Source: CAZGUH01 sp964529005
Lineage (GTDB): Bacteria; Actinomycetota; Acidimicrobiia; Acidimicrobiales; Ilumatobacteraceae
Assembly (NCBI GenBank): GCA_964529005.1
Contig: CAZGUH010000023.1
Location: 1-62,650 of the forward strand
Reading direction: 5' to 3'
DNA: 62,650 nucleotides
Under the pieces are notes generated by a model. That model ran no database searches. It saw only the letters and a program-made list of their open reading frames with translations, and had not been told where the DNA came from. A program made the position numbers and the translations under genes. Below, in pieces: positions 55,274-62,650 of the stretch. Every line of letters starts with the position of its first letter. Position 1 is the stretch's first letter.

Positions 55274-56608
55274 TCAGCGCCGGTAGTTGATGAACTCCGG
55301 CGTCTCCCAGATGCGCTGGTTGAGGTAGTCCTTCACCGCGGCGATGTAGTCGTTGGCCGGCTGGGTGTACCAACGGCCCGAGAACCACAGGCCGACGCAA
55401 CCCCAGATGTCTCCGGCTCGATACTGCGCGCCGCGCTCGAAGTCGTTGAGCCAACCGTCGTAGCCCTCGAAGCAGCTGCGCCGAGCAGCCATCGCGTAGT
55501 CGAGGTTGTAGGCGGTCGAGTTGATCGCGCCCGGGAAGGCGGGCTGCCAGTAGGGCCAGCGGATCTGCTGCACGCCGATCGACTCCGGGCACCTGCCGGA
55601 CTGGCCGTCGGCGCCGATCGGGTGGCCCGGCACGCACCGGGTCGGGTCGCTGGTGAAGTCACCGGTCGCGTCCTGGAACCACCACGACTCCTTGGCGGTC
55701 TGGGCGCGGACGATGTCCTCGTCGATGCCCCACTTGCACGCGGCCCACTGGATGATCTCGTCGGTGGTGCCGGTGAAGTTTCCGGTCACGCGGGCGTACA
55801 GCGGCCCGGACGTCGTGCCGGTGGCGTAGCCCTTGGTCCGGTTGAACTCCGCGTTGGCGGGGCGGATCTCCGCCGCCGGACGCACCCACGCGGCGCACTC
55901 GGCGTCGCTGGGCAGCGTCGCTCCGACGGGCAACGTGGTGAAGCGCCCGCCGCTCGGGGGCGGCGTCGTCGTGGACGGCGGCTGCGTCGTCGACGGCGGC
56001 TGCGTCGTCGACGGCGGCTGCGTCGTCGACGGCGGCTGCGTCGTCGACGGCGGCTGGGTCGTCGACGTCGAGCCCTTGGCCACCGTGAACGAGCCGGCGC
56101 CGTCGTTCCAGTGCAGGAGCCGTCCCCAGCCGTTCTGGAACACGCCGACCTTGATGTAATGCGTCCCGGTCGCCGCGTTGGACGGAACCGTCCACGAGAC
56201 CGTGTACGTCCGGCGCTGACCGGCGGCGAACGACTGCCGGTCCCAGGCCTTCTGCTGCACACGGCTCGTGGCGTTGGCGATCTCGACGTCGATCAGCGCC
56301 GACCCGGAGCGAGAGGCCGTGACGGTGATCGTCGCGGTGATCGTCGACCCGCGCTGGACCGTCGAGACATTGGTGGTCGACTTCGTGGTGAACCCACCGG
56401 CGGTGTACGTCGCGGCGACGAGCGGGGGTGCGGCGACCGCGTCGTCGTGCGACGCCACGGTTCCCGCGAGGCCGCCGGCGAGGCTCAGCGCGGCAACGGA
56501 GGCGATCGCCACGCGGCGGCCGCGGCGCCGCCGTTTCGGCGAGGTCGCGGGCGGTGCGGCGGATCGGTCGACGCGCGGGGCGCGACGCAGTGCAGGGCGA
56601 ATGCGCAT
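55274..56608 (-). CDS. Exported lysozyme-like protein with PPSTTQ repeats and N-terminal beta domain
   Basis: A 444-residue secreted protein. A basic RRRRGRRVAIASVAALSLAG signal region is followed by a beta-sandwich-like domain (VQRGSTITATITVTASRSGS, RTYTVSWTVPSNAATGTHYI, WGRLLHWNDGAGSFTV), a PPSTTQ linker, and a C-terminal lysozyme-like domain closely matching the 50122 gene (RVTGNFTGTTDEIIQWAACK, then WGIDEDIVRAQTAKESWWFQ with putative Glu307, CPESIGVQQIRWPY, STAYNLDYAMAARRSCFEGY). ATG 56608 is the best start; a longer frame upstream starts near 56647 but lacks a ribosome-binding site. A peptidoglycan role is inferred from the fold. Confidence 0.78.
   Translation of the reverse strand: MRIRPALRRAPRVDRSAAPPATSPKRRRRGRRVAIASVAALSLAGGLAGTVASHDDAVAAPPLVAATYTAGGFTTKSTTNVSTVQRGSTITATITVTASRSGSALIDVEIANATSRVQQKAWDRQSFAAGQRRTYTVSWTVPSNAATGTHYIKVGVFQNGWGRLLHWNDGAGSFTVAKGSTSTTQPPSTTQPPSTTQPPSTTQPPSTTQPPSTTTPPPSGGRFTTLPVGATLPSDAECAAWVRPAAEIRPANAEFNRTKGYATGTTSGPLYARVTGNFTGTTDEIIQWAACKWGIDEDIVRAQTAKESWWFQDATGDFTSDPTRCVPGHPIGADGQSGRCPESIGVQQIRWPYWQPAFPGAINSTAYNLDYAMAARRSCFEGYDGWLNDFERGAQYRAGDIWGCVGLWFSGRWYTQPANDYIAAVKDYLNQRIWETPEFINYRR
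55974..56063. repeat. Five 18-bp tandem repeats encoding PPSTTQ
   Basis: Five consecutive copies of gacggcggctgcgtcgtc (one base different in the last) at 55974-56063 encode the PPSTTQ linker on the minus strand. Near-identity at the DNA level points to recent expansion. Confidence 0.92.
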
Positions 56609-56903
56609 GACAGAAGAGGTCCCTTCCTGTGTCGAGTCCGTCATCATTTCGTCACAAATGAAATGAGACCGACATGAGGCTAATGGACCTGCCTGAGGTT
56701 GCCCAGGGGGAGACGAGAACCGATCGTTCCCCCGTCGTTGCTGCCACCGGCGCTCCCGATCGCCGTGACCTGGGGCGGAGCGCAGTGCCGCCGAACGCTG
56801 GAGCCGCAAGAAATTGGGCAGAACGCCCATGGTGGACGAGCGGGATGGGCTCGGTTCCTCGCTGCCACGAGGAGCAGCCGTGTCCGGCTGCCATCATGGG
56901 CGA

Positions 56904-57947
56904 ATGACCGCCTTCGGGGCCCGCGCCGGGCTCGTCGATCAGCTCGGGCGCCCGTTGCGCGACCTACGCCTGTCGGTCACGGATCGCTGCAACCTCCGCT
57001 GCCGCTACTGCATGCCGGAGGAGGACTACGTGTGGCTCCCCCGCGCCGACATCTTGGACTTCGACGAGATGAGCCAGCTCGTCGACGTGTTCGCATCACT
57101 CGGCGTGGACAAGGTGCGGATCACCGGCGGCGAGCCGCTGCTGCGCCGAGGCCTTCGGGCGCTGATCCGGATGATCGCGGCGAAGCCCGCCATCCGTGAT
57201 CTGGCGATGACCACCAACGGGGTGATGCTGGCCCCCAAGGTGGACGAGCTGCGCGACGCAGGGCTGCATCGCGTCACCGTGAGCCTCGACAGCCTCGTGC
57301 CGGCGCGGTTCGAGGCCATCTCGCAGCGCGCTGCCCACGGCGACGTCCTCGACGGGCTCCGCGCGCTCACGGCAGCGGGGTTCTCGGGCACCAAGATCGA
57401 CACGGTGGTCGTGCGCGGTGTGAACGACGACGAGCTCGCCGACCTGATCGAGTTCGCCGCCACCGTGCCGGCCGAGATCCGCTTCATCGAGTACATGGAC
57501 GTCGGCGGCGCCACCGGGTGGAGCCCATCGCTCGTCGTGTCGAGCGACGAGATCCTCGCCACCCTTACGCGCCGGTACGGCCCGATCGAGCGGCTCGACG
57601 GCGGAAGCTCCGCGCCCGCGCGTCGCTTCGCATTGCCCGATGGGCGTGTGTTCGGCATCGTGGCGTCGACGACGCAGCCGTTCTGCGTGACATGCGACCG
57701 CAGCCGCGTGACCGCCGACGGCATGTGGTACCGCTGCCTCTACGCCCGCTCGGGCACCGACCTGCGCAGTGCGCTGCGCGACGGCCGCGGTGTGGACGGT
57801 GTGCGCGAGATCGTCGCCGCGGCGTGGAGCGCCCGCCACGACCAGGGCGCGGTCGACCGCCTCGCCGCGCCGCATCGCAGCGTCGCCGTGCCCGTGACGC
57901 TGTTGCGCCGCGATCCCCACCTCGAGATGCACACCCGTGGCGGCTGA
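56904..57947 (+). CDS. moaA: GTP 3',8-cyclase (molybdenum cofactor biosynthesis)
   Basis: Radical-SAM enzyme for the first step of molybdopterin synthesis, 347 residues. N-terminal cluster Cys29/33/36 in SVTDRCNLRCRYCMPEEDY, SAM-binding RITGGEPLLRRG, LAMTTNGVML, and the C-terminal cluster Cys residues in PFCVTCDRSRVTADGMWYRC. It ends in Gly-Gly as MoaA proteins do. ATG 56904 is chosen for a normal N-terminus. No other mo genes lie in the window. Confidence 0.95.
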   Translation: MTAFGARAGLVDQLGRPLRDLRLSVTDRCNLRCRYCMPEEDYVWLPRADILDFDEMSQLVDVFASLGVDKVRITGGEPLLRRGLRALIRMIAAKPAIRDLAMTTNGVMLAPKVDELRDAGLHRVTVSLDSLVPARFEAISQRAAHGDVLDGLRALTAAGFSGTKIDTVVVRGVNDDELADLIEFAATVPAEIRFIEYMDVGGATGWSPSLVVSSDEILATLTRRYGPIERLDGGSSAPARRFALPDGRVFGIVASTTQPFCVTCDRSRVTADGMWYRCLYARSGTDLRSALRDGRGVDGVREIVAAAWSARHDQGAVDRLAAPHRSVAVPVTLLRRDPHLEMHTRGG

Positions 57948-58174
57948 CGGGTGCTGGGTTCACGCACCGTCGTTACGTGCCCTGCTGGGCCTGGCACGTG
58001 AGCCGCAAGAACACGTTCGATCGAACCATTCTGGTCAGCGCGGATCTCCCTGCAGCCAAACGGGCGCGAAGGACCGGCTCCGCACATGACGTACGAGAAG
58101 GCTCTCGCCGAATGAGAGAGACGACGGGTCGTCGCGCCCACCCGTGGCCGCGACGGATGCCGTTGTGCGCGTTG
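57948..58174. other. Intergenic region with hairpin and palindrome
   Basis: No gene found in this 227-bp spacer between convergent moaA and the cNMP-binding gene. It contains ACGTGCC (57975-57981) / GGCACGT (57993-57999) as a possible terminator hairpin, and a 12-bp perfect palindrome GTTCGATCGAAC at 58015-58026 of unknown meaning. Confidence 0.6.
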
Positions 58175-58603
58175 CTAATGGGTGTGGTCGTCGGCTCGGG
58201 CTTCGCGGATGCGGCGAGCGAGCGTGGGCAGCAGGTTGCGGGCGATCTCCGGGGCCGAGTCCAGCAGGCCGGCGAACTCCTGGTGGGTGGCGACATCGAC
58301 GACCATCGGCGTGCGCGCGGTGACGGTGGCGGTGCGCTCCCCACCGTCGATGATCGAGATCTCACCGACGAAGTCGCCGGGGCCCACGGTGGCGATCTCG
58401 TTGCCGTCGCGGGTCACCACAGCGGCGCCTTCGATGATGACGAAGAACTCGGGGGTGCCGTAGCCCTCGCGCACGAGCGCCTGGCCCGGCTCGACCTGCA
58501 CCTCGGTGAGGAGCCCGCTGATCTGGTGCAGTTCCTTGGTCGTGCAGCCGCTGAACAGCGGCACTTTGCGCAGTGCCTCGGCCTTGTCGTCTCGATTCCT
58601 CAT
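58175..58603 (-). CDS. Stand-alone cyclic-nucleotide-binding domain protein
   Basis: A 142-residue protein consisting of one cNMP-binding fold: LRKVPLFSGCTTKELHQISG, PGQALVREGYGTPEFFVIIE, GDFVGEISIIDGGERTATVT with the phosphate-binding G-E and R, and a C-terminal helix (FAGLLDSAPEIARNLLPTLA). There is no DNA-binding domain, so it is not a CRP homologue, and it may modulate a partner protein on binding cAMP or cGMP. ATG 58603 with GAGGGGTGG upstream. It ends opposite moaA and starts 54 nt from the ABC exporter stop on the same strand. Confidence 0.82.
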   Translation of the reverse strand: MRNRDDKAEALRKVPLFSGCTTKELHQISGLLTEVQVEPGQALVREGYGTPEFFVIIEGAAVVTRDGNEIATVGPGDFVGEISIIDGGERTATVTARTPMVVDVATHQEFAGLLDSAPEIARNLLPTLARRIREARADDHTH

Positions 58604-58657
58604 CGCCCACCCCTCACTCGACCGCTCGGTTCGCTTGCCGGCGCACAGTAGCCGCCC

Positions 58658-60589
58658 TCAGCGCGCCGCCGCGATGGGCGAGCCGGCGTCGGGCGGCACG
58701 TCGTCCCCGTCGACGGCGGCGCCATCGCGGAACTGCGTCCGGTAGAGGTCGGCGTAGCGGCCGTTGGCGGCGAGCAGCGCCGCGTGCGATCCCTGCTCGA
58801 CCACGCGGCCGGCTTCGACCACGAGGATCGCGTCAGCAGCCCGGATGGTCGACAGCCGGTGGGCGATGACGAGCGCCGTACGGCCCTCGAGGGCTGCTGC
58901 CAACGCCTCCTGCACCGCGACCTCCGACTCGGAGTCGAGATGCGCGGTCGCTTCATCGAGGATCACCACGCGCGGCTGGGCCAGCAGCAGGCGGGCGATC
59001 GTCAGCCGCTGCCGCTCGCCGCCGGACAGCCGGTAGCCGCGCTCGCCGACGACGGTGTCGAGTCCTTCGGGAAGCGAGCGCACGAGAGCGCTCAAGCGGG
59101 CCTGGTCGAGGGCGGCCCACAGCTCGCCGTCGGACGCATCGGGGCAGGCGTAGGCGAGGTTCGCCCGGATCGTGTCGTGGAACAGATGTCCGTCCTGCGT
59201 CACCACGCCGACCGCCCCGCGGATCGAGTCGAACGTCAGGTCGCGCACGTCGATGCCAGCAAGCCGAACGGATCCGGCCGTCGCGTCGTACAGGCGTGGC
59301 ACGAGCGACGCGATCGTCGACTTGCCGGCGCCCGACGGGCCGACGAGAGCGACCGTCTGGCCCGGCTCGACGCGGAACGACACCTCGTGCAGCACTTCGT
59401 CGCCGGCGCGGTCGTCGAGCACGGCGACCTCTTCGAGCGAGGCGAGCGACACCTGGTCGGCGGAGGGATACGCGAACGACACCCCGGACAGCTCGACCGA
59501 CACGGGGCCGTCGGGCACTCTCACCGCATCGGGCCGCTCGGCGATCAACGGCTCGATGTCGAGGACCTCGAACACCCGCTCGAAGCTGACCAGCGCCGTG
59601 ACGATGTCGAGCCGCGCCGTCGCCAGCGCCGTCAGCGGGGCGTACATGCGGTTGAGCAGCAGCGCCATCGTGACGACGGTGCCTGGCTCGAGGTCGCCGT
59701 TCAGCGCGAGGTATCCACCGAGCCCGTAGATCAACGCCTGGGCCAGGCCCGACACGAGGGTCAGCGCGCGGAAGAAGACCTCCATCGCCACCGCCGACCG
59801 CACGCCGATGTCGCTGACGCGCTCGGCACGCCGGCCGAACTCCGCCGCTTCCGACCTCGGCCGGCCGAACAGCTTGACCAGCGTCGCGCCCGGCGCGGAG
59901 AACCGCTCCGTCATCTGCGAGGTCATCGCCGCGTTGTGGTCCGCTGCCTCGCGATCGAGGGCGCCGACCTTCGCGCCCACCCGGCGAGCCGGGATGAGGA
60001 AGAGCGGCAGCATGACCAGCGCGAGGAGCGTGATCTTCCACGACAGCGTCAGCATCACCGCGAGCGTCAGCACGAGAGCGATCGCGTTGGTGACGACGCC
60101 CGACAGGGCGGACGTGAACGCACGCTGCGCGCCGATGACGTCGTTGTTCAAGCGGCTGACGAGCGCGCCGGTGTGCGTGCGGGTGAAGAAGGCGATCGGC
60201 ATGCGCTGCACGTGGTCGAACACCGTGCGGCGCAGGTCGAGGATGAGCCCCTCGCCGAGCCGTGACGACTGGAGGCGTTCGAGCAGGCCGATCCCCGCGT
60301 CGACGAGCGCGACCACCGCGATCGCCACCGCGAGGCCGACCACGGTCGAGTTCGCACGGCCGTCGACGATCGCGTCCACCGCCCGCCCCGCCAGGATCGG
60401 CGTTGCGACACCGAGCACCGCCGAGGACGTCGCCAGCAGCAGGAACGTCACGATCGTGGAGCGGTGCGGACGAGCGAACGCGGCGACGCGGCGCAGCGTG
60501 GCACGGCTCACCGAGCGCCGCGTCGTCTGTCCCTGCTGCATCGCGCTCTCGAGGGCGCTCCACATGCTGAAGTCACTCACGGCGCCCAT
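58658..60589 (-). CDS. ABC exporter (fused membrane and ATPase domains)
   Basis: A 643-residue half-transporter of the MsbA/LmrA type: six TM helices to about residue 330 (STIVTFLLLATSSAVLGVAT, ALVSRLNNDVIGAQRAFTSA coupling loop), then an ATPase with Walker A ALVGPSGAGKSTIASLVPRL, signature YRLSGGERQRLTIARLLLAQ, Walker B VVILDEATAHLDSESE and switch IAHRLSTIRAADAI. An insert near residue 405 (VSLASLEEVAVLDDRAGDEV) is longer than usual. Probably acts as a homodimeric exporter. ATG 60589 chosen; earlier codons overlap the promoter region of ahpD. Confidence 0.92.
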   Translation of the reverse strand: MGAVSDFSMWSALESAMQQGQTTRRSVSRATLRRVAAFARPHRSTIVTFLLLATSSAVLGVATPILAGRAVDAIVDGRANSTVVGLAVAIAVVALVDAGIGLLERLQSSRLGEGLILDLRRTVFDHVQRMPIAFFTRTHTGALVSRLNNDVIGAQRAFTSALSGVVTNAIALVLTLAVMLTLSWKITLLALVMLPLFLIPARRVGAKVGALDREAADHNAAMTSQMTERFSAPGATLVKLFGRPRSEAAEFGRRAERVSDIGVRSAVAMEVFFRALTLVSGLAQALIYGLGGYLALNGDLEPGTVVTMALLLNRMYAPLTALATARLDIVTALVSFERVFEVLDIEPLIAERPDAVRVPDGPVSVELSGVSFAYPSADQVSLASLEEVAVLDDRAGDEVLHEVSFRVEPGQTVALVGPSGAGKSTIASLVPRLYDATAGSVRLAGIDVRDLTFDSIRGAVGVVTQDGHLFHDTIRANLAYACPDASDGELWAALDQARLSALVRSLPEGLDTVVGERGYRLSGGERQRLTIARLLLAQPRVVILDEATAHLDSESEVAVQEALAAALEGRTALVIAHRLSTIRAADAILVVEAGRVVEQGSHAALLAANGRYADLYRTQFRDGAAVDGDDVPPDAGSPIAAAR

Positions 60590-60631
60590 TCTCTCGGGAT
60601 CGCCGTGGAAGGCGGCGCGGCGCCGCCCCGC

Positions 60632-60658
60632 TGTCACGAAATGGGAGGCTGTCTCGTC
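60632..60658 (+). promoter_or_regulatory. ECF41-type promoter upstream of the AhpD-like gene
   Basis: TGTCACG (60632-60638), 16 nt, then CGTC (60655-60658); the start codon follows 31 nt after CGTC, with GGAGG at 60677-60681. The consensus TGTCACA-N16-CGTC is the known ECF41 target layout. A second GTGACAG at 60665-60671 makes an inverted partner to CTGTCAC. Confidence 0.8.
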
Positions 60659-60689
60659 AGACGGGTGACAGCGAGTTGGAGGTGTCCCG

Positions 60690-61142
60690 ATGTCACAACG
60701 CATCGATGTGGGCGCGGTTGCGCCCGATCTCTACCGAGCGGCCCTCGGCATGGAGGCGTACCTGCGCCGATCGGTCGATCCGGCGCTCTACCACCTGGTG
60801 AAGCTGCGGGCGTCGATGATCAACGGCTGCGCGTTCTGCGTCGACATGCACAGCACCGACGCCCTGAAGGAGGGCGAGAGCCCCGAGCGGCTGTTCGGGC
60901 TCGCCGCCTGGCGCGACGCGCCGTTCTACTCGGAGGCCGAGCAGGCGGCCCTCTCGCTCACCGACGCGGCGACGCGGCTCGGCGACGACGGCGTCCCGGA
61001 CGACGTGTGGGCCCGCGCGTCGGCGGCCTTCGGCGAGAAGCAACTCGCCGACCTGCTGGGAGCGATCGCGATGATCAACTTCTGGAACCGGGTGTCCGTG
61101 GCCGCTCGCAAGACGCCGCTCAGCGCCGGCGGTTCGCTCTAG
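60690..61142 (+). CDS. AhpD-like carboxymuconolactone decarboxylase-family protein
   Basis: A 150-residue helical protein with the alkylhydroperoxidase-D motif KLRASMINGCAFCVDMHSTD (redox Cys-x-x-Cys and His). These proteins act as thiol-based peroxidases or partners, and in ECF41 loci a gene of this family is typically the direct target of the sigma factor. ATG 60690 has GGAGG with good spacing. It is followed 6 nt later by the sigma gene. Confidence 0.88.
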   Translation: MSQRIDVGAVAPDLYRAALGMEAYLRRSVDPALYHLVKLRASMINGCAFCVDMHSTDALKEGESPERLFGLAAWRDAPFYSEAEQAALSLTDAATRLGDDGVPDDVWARASAAFGEKQLADLLGAIAMINFWNRVSVAARKTPLSAGGSL

Positions 61143-61148
61143 CTCGCG

Positions 61149-62093
61149 ATGGACGCAGCGACGCTCGATCGGGTCGCGGCCGCAGAGCGGCCGCGACTGA
61201 TCTCCCTGGCGTACCGCATGTCCGGCTCGATGAGCGACGCCGAGGACATCGTGCAGGACGCCTTGTTGAAGGCGTATCGCGCGCCGCAGGACGCGCTCGC
61301 GTCGCCGGAGGCCTACCTCACGACGATCACCACCCGCACCGCGATCGATCATCTCCGCTCGGCGCGTGTGCGGCGCGAGCAGTACGTCGGCCCGTGGCTG
61401 CCCGAGCCGGTGCTGCGCGACCCTGCCCCGGACGCGTCGGCGAGCGCGGTGCTCGCCGAGTCGCTGTCGATGGCGTTCCTGGTGATCCTCGAGTCGTTGA
61501 CGCCGGACGAGCGCGCTGCGCTGTTGCTGCACGACGTCTTCGGCTACGACCACCGCGACGTGGCGGCGATCCTCGAACGCACCGAGGTGTCGAGCCGCCA
61601 GCTGCTGCGGCGCGCCCGCCAGCGCATCGCCGACGACCGCCCCCGGTTCCCCGCCGACGGACGCACACATCGCGATCTGCTGCGACGATTCCTCGCCGCG
61701 TGCCAGGGAGGCGACATGGACGCTTTCCTGCGTCTCCTCGCCGACGATGCGGTGTCGATCTCCGATGGCGGGGCCGCCGTGAAGGCCGCGCGGCATCCGA
61801 TCCGCGGGGCCCAACGCATGGCGCGCTTCTACTCCTACGTGATGGCCAAGATGCGGGCGCGGCTCGTCATGGGCACGGCACGGATCAACGGAGAAGAGTC
61901 GATGGTCATGATCGAGCACGGCCGCCTCGTCGGCGTCGTGCAGATCGGCGCCCGAGCCGACGGCACGATCGAGTCCGTGCGGTGGGTCCGCAACCCGGCG
62001 AAGCTGGCGCGCCTCGACGCCGAGCTGGGCGCCGAACTGCGCGCCGAATTCGCCGCCGGCTCAGGACTGGGCGAATCGATCCCGCAGCTCTGA
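61149..62093 (+). CDS. ECF41-family RNA polymerase sigma factor with SnoaL-like C-terminal extension
   Basis: A 314-residue sigma factor. Region 2 is RLISLAYRMSGSMSDAEDIV followed by QDALLKAYRAP, region 4 is LTPDERAALLLHDVFGYDHR then VAAILERTEVSSRQLLRRAR. ECF41 hallmarks are the linker motif GPWLPEPVLRD, a fused SnoaL-like domain of about 110 residues with SDGGAAVKAARHPIRGA, and the distal NPAKLARLDA (NPxKL). The C-terminal domain is known in this family to modulate sigma activity instead of an anti-sigma factor. It follows the AhpD-like gene in the usual COE-sigma order. Confidence 0.94.
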   Translation: MDAATLDRVAAAERPRLISLAYRMSGSMSDAEDIVQDALLKAYRAPQDALASPEAYLTTITTRTAIDHLRSARVRREQYVGPWLPEPVLRDPAPDASASAVLAESLSMAFLVILESLTPDERAALLLHDVFGYDHRDVAAILERTEVSSRQLLRRARQRIADDRPRFPADGRTHRDLLRRFLAACQGGDMDAFLRLLADDAVSISDGGAAVKAARHPIRGAQRMARFYSYVMAKMRARLVMGTARINGEESMVMIEHGRLVGVVQIGARADGTIESVRWVRNPAKLARLDAELGAELRAEFAAGSGLGESIPQL

Positions 62094-62650
62094 CTTGAGC
62101 ACCTTGCCGTACGCGTTGCGCGGCAACGCCTCGAGGACGTGATAGGCGCGCGGCGCCTTGTAGCCGGCGAGGTCCGCGCGGCAGAGAGCGTCGAGCGCGG
62201 CGGCGTCGACCTCGGCGCCGTCGGCGGCGACCACGACGGCCACTACGCGTTCGCCCCACACCTCGTCGGGCACGCCGATGACGGCGACGTCGGCGACGCT
62301 CGGGTGAGTGGCGAGAACCGCTTCGACCTCGACGGCGTAGACGTTGGAGCCGCCGGAGATGATCATGTCCTTCGTGCGGTCGAGCAGCCGCAGCACGCCG
62401 TCCGGACTCATCGTCCCCAGATCGCCGGTGTGCAGCCAGCCATTGCGCAGGGTCTCCGCCGTCGCGTCCGGCCGCTGCCAGTAGCCGGTCATGAGCGACG
62501 GCCCACGGACGACCACCTCTCCGACCTCTCCCGGCGCCAGCGTGCGATCCTGCGCGTCGACCACGCGCAGTTCGATGCCGGCGCGCACACGGCCGGCCGA
62601 CCCCAACAGCTCGGGACGGTGATCCTCGCGGCGCAGGACCGTGGCGGTCA
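62061..62650 (-). CDS. Acyl-CoA synthetase / AMP-dependent ligase, C-terminal part
   Basis: The frame continues to the window edge with residues TATVLRREDHRPELLGSAGR, so the gene is cut at its 5' side. The visible 196 residues contain the ANL motifs GEVVVRGPSLMTGYW, LRNGWLHTGDLGTMSPDG, LDRTKDMIISGGSNVYAVEV (hinge and A8) and the C-terminal catalytic Lys region NAYGKVLKSELRDR. This is the class of medium/long-chain acyl-CoA or benzoate-type ligases. A TTG at 62606 is within the gene and is not the start. Its stop overlaps the sigma gene by 33 bp, convergent. Confidence 0.88.
   Translation of the reverse strand, partial: TATVLRREDHRPELLGSAGRVRAGIELRVVDAQDRTLAPGEVGEVVVRGPSLMTGYWQRPDATAETLRNGWLHTGDLGTMSPDGVLRLLDRTKDMIISGGSNVYAVEVEAVLATHPSVADVAVIGVPDEVWGERVVAVVVAADGAEVDAAALDALCRADLAGYKAPRAYHVLEALPRNAYGKVLKSELRDRFAQS

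Noticed and set aside
55974..56063. Regular repeats resembling a CRISPR array
   Set aside because: The 18-bp units abut without spacers and encode PPSTTQ in frame.
58015..58026. GTTCGATCGAAC as a LexA SOS box
   Set aside because: The actinobacterial SOS box is TCGAAC-N4-GTTCGA; here the half-sites are in the opposite order with no spacer.
58175..58603. A CRP/FNR transcription factor
   Set aside because: Only the nucleotide-binding domain is present; the 142-residue protein has no helix-turn-helix.

Overview
The window is GC-rich bacterial chromosome (roughly 70% G+C by eye) with dense, mostly single-copy genes on both strands, many 4-nt ATGA/GTGA overlaps and frequent GTG starts. A three-subunit sdhCAB with a b558-type SdhC, DUF3097, DUF2510, an ECF41-type sigma factor, Thr/Ser-rich 'TTTT' linkers, VLDTR-repeat secreted proteins and many apparently leaderless genes (TANNNT hexamers 6-9 nt before the start codon) point to an actinobacterium. 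I think Acidimicrobiia is likely, but that is inference without a database search. No rRNA, tRNA, CRISPR array, insertion sequence or phage gene was found. One 100-N assembly gap lies at 28612-28711.

Layout. 1-6200: sdhCAB (minus), divergent from a K+-independent H+-pyrophosphatase. 6200-12100: DedA and FxsA membrane proteins, DUF3097, an SCP2 protein, an Fpg/Nei glycosylase, two tandem palindromic units, deoD and mdh (convergent, sharing TTAA). 12100-20800: O-acyltransferase/SGNH fusion, metF, a DUF2510 membrane protein, purH, a proline-tailed membrane protein, a clear bidirectional terminator, sucCD. 20900-27700: small hypotheticals, PcrA/UvrD helicase, an OmpR-type two-component pair with an 11-bp direct-repeat site upstream, a ferritin-like diiron protein, cold-shock protein. 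27700-34400: uracil-DNA glycosylase, an Asp/Ser-rich exported protein broken by the gap, a sigma factor with a one-TM partner, a D-cysteine desulfhydrase-like enzyme, an alpha/beta hydrolase, a DrrAB-type ABC exporter.

34400-42900 is the most distinctive block: an HpaE-like aldehyde dehydrogenase diverging from a MarR regulator, an HpaD-type homoprotocatechuate 2,3-dioxygenase, a 2-oxoglutarate/Fe(II) oxygenase, a glutamine-synthetase-like ligase, a P450, an acetoacetate-decarboxylase-like protein and an HpaG-like FAH enzyme. Three copies of one operator (ATCGTTYGG-NN-CCRAACGAT) lie at three of its promoters, so the block looks like one MarR-controlled regulon for aromatic, possibly aromatic-amine, catabolism with an unusual enzyme set.

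42900-49800: ROK glucokinase, a YpfJ-type metallopeptidase, an overlapping DedA/alanine-racemase-like/DUF418 operon, TetR and a DHA2 exporter around a TetR-type operator. 49800-62650: two paralogous exported lysozyme-like proteins with different N-terminal modules, an MFS protein, a lipoprotein, Fur, EngB, MoaA, a cyclic-nucleotide-binding protein, an ABC exporter, an AhpD-like protein plus its ECF41 sigma factor, and the end of an acyl-CoA synthetase. The promoter motif TGTCAC-N16-CGTC occurs before ahpD, as expected for ECF41, and again before one of the lysozyme-like genes, suggesting an extended ECF41 regulon.
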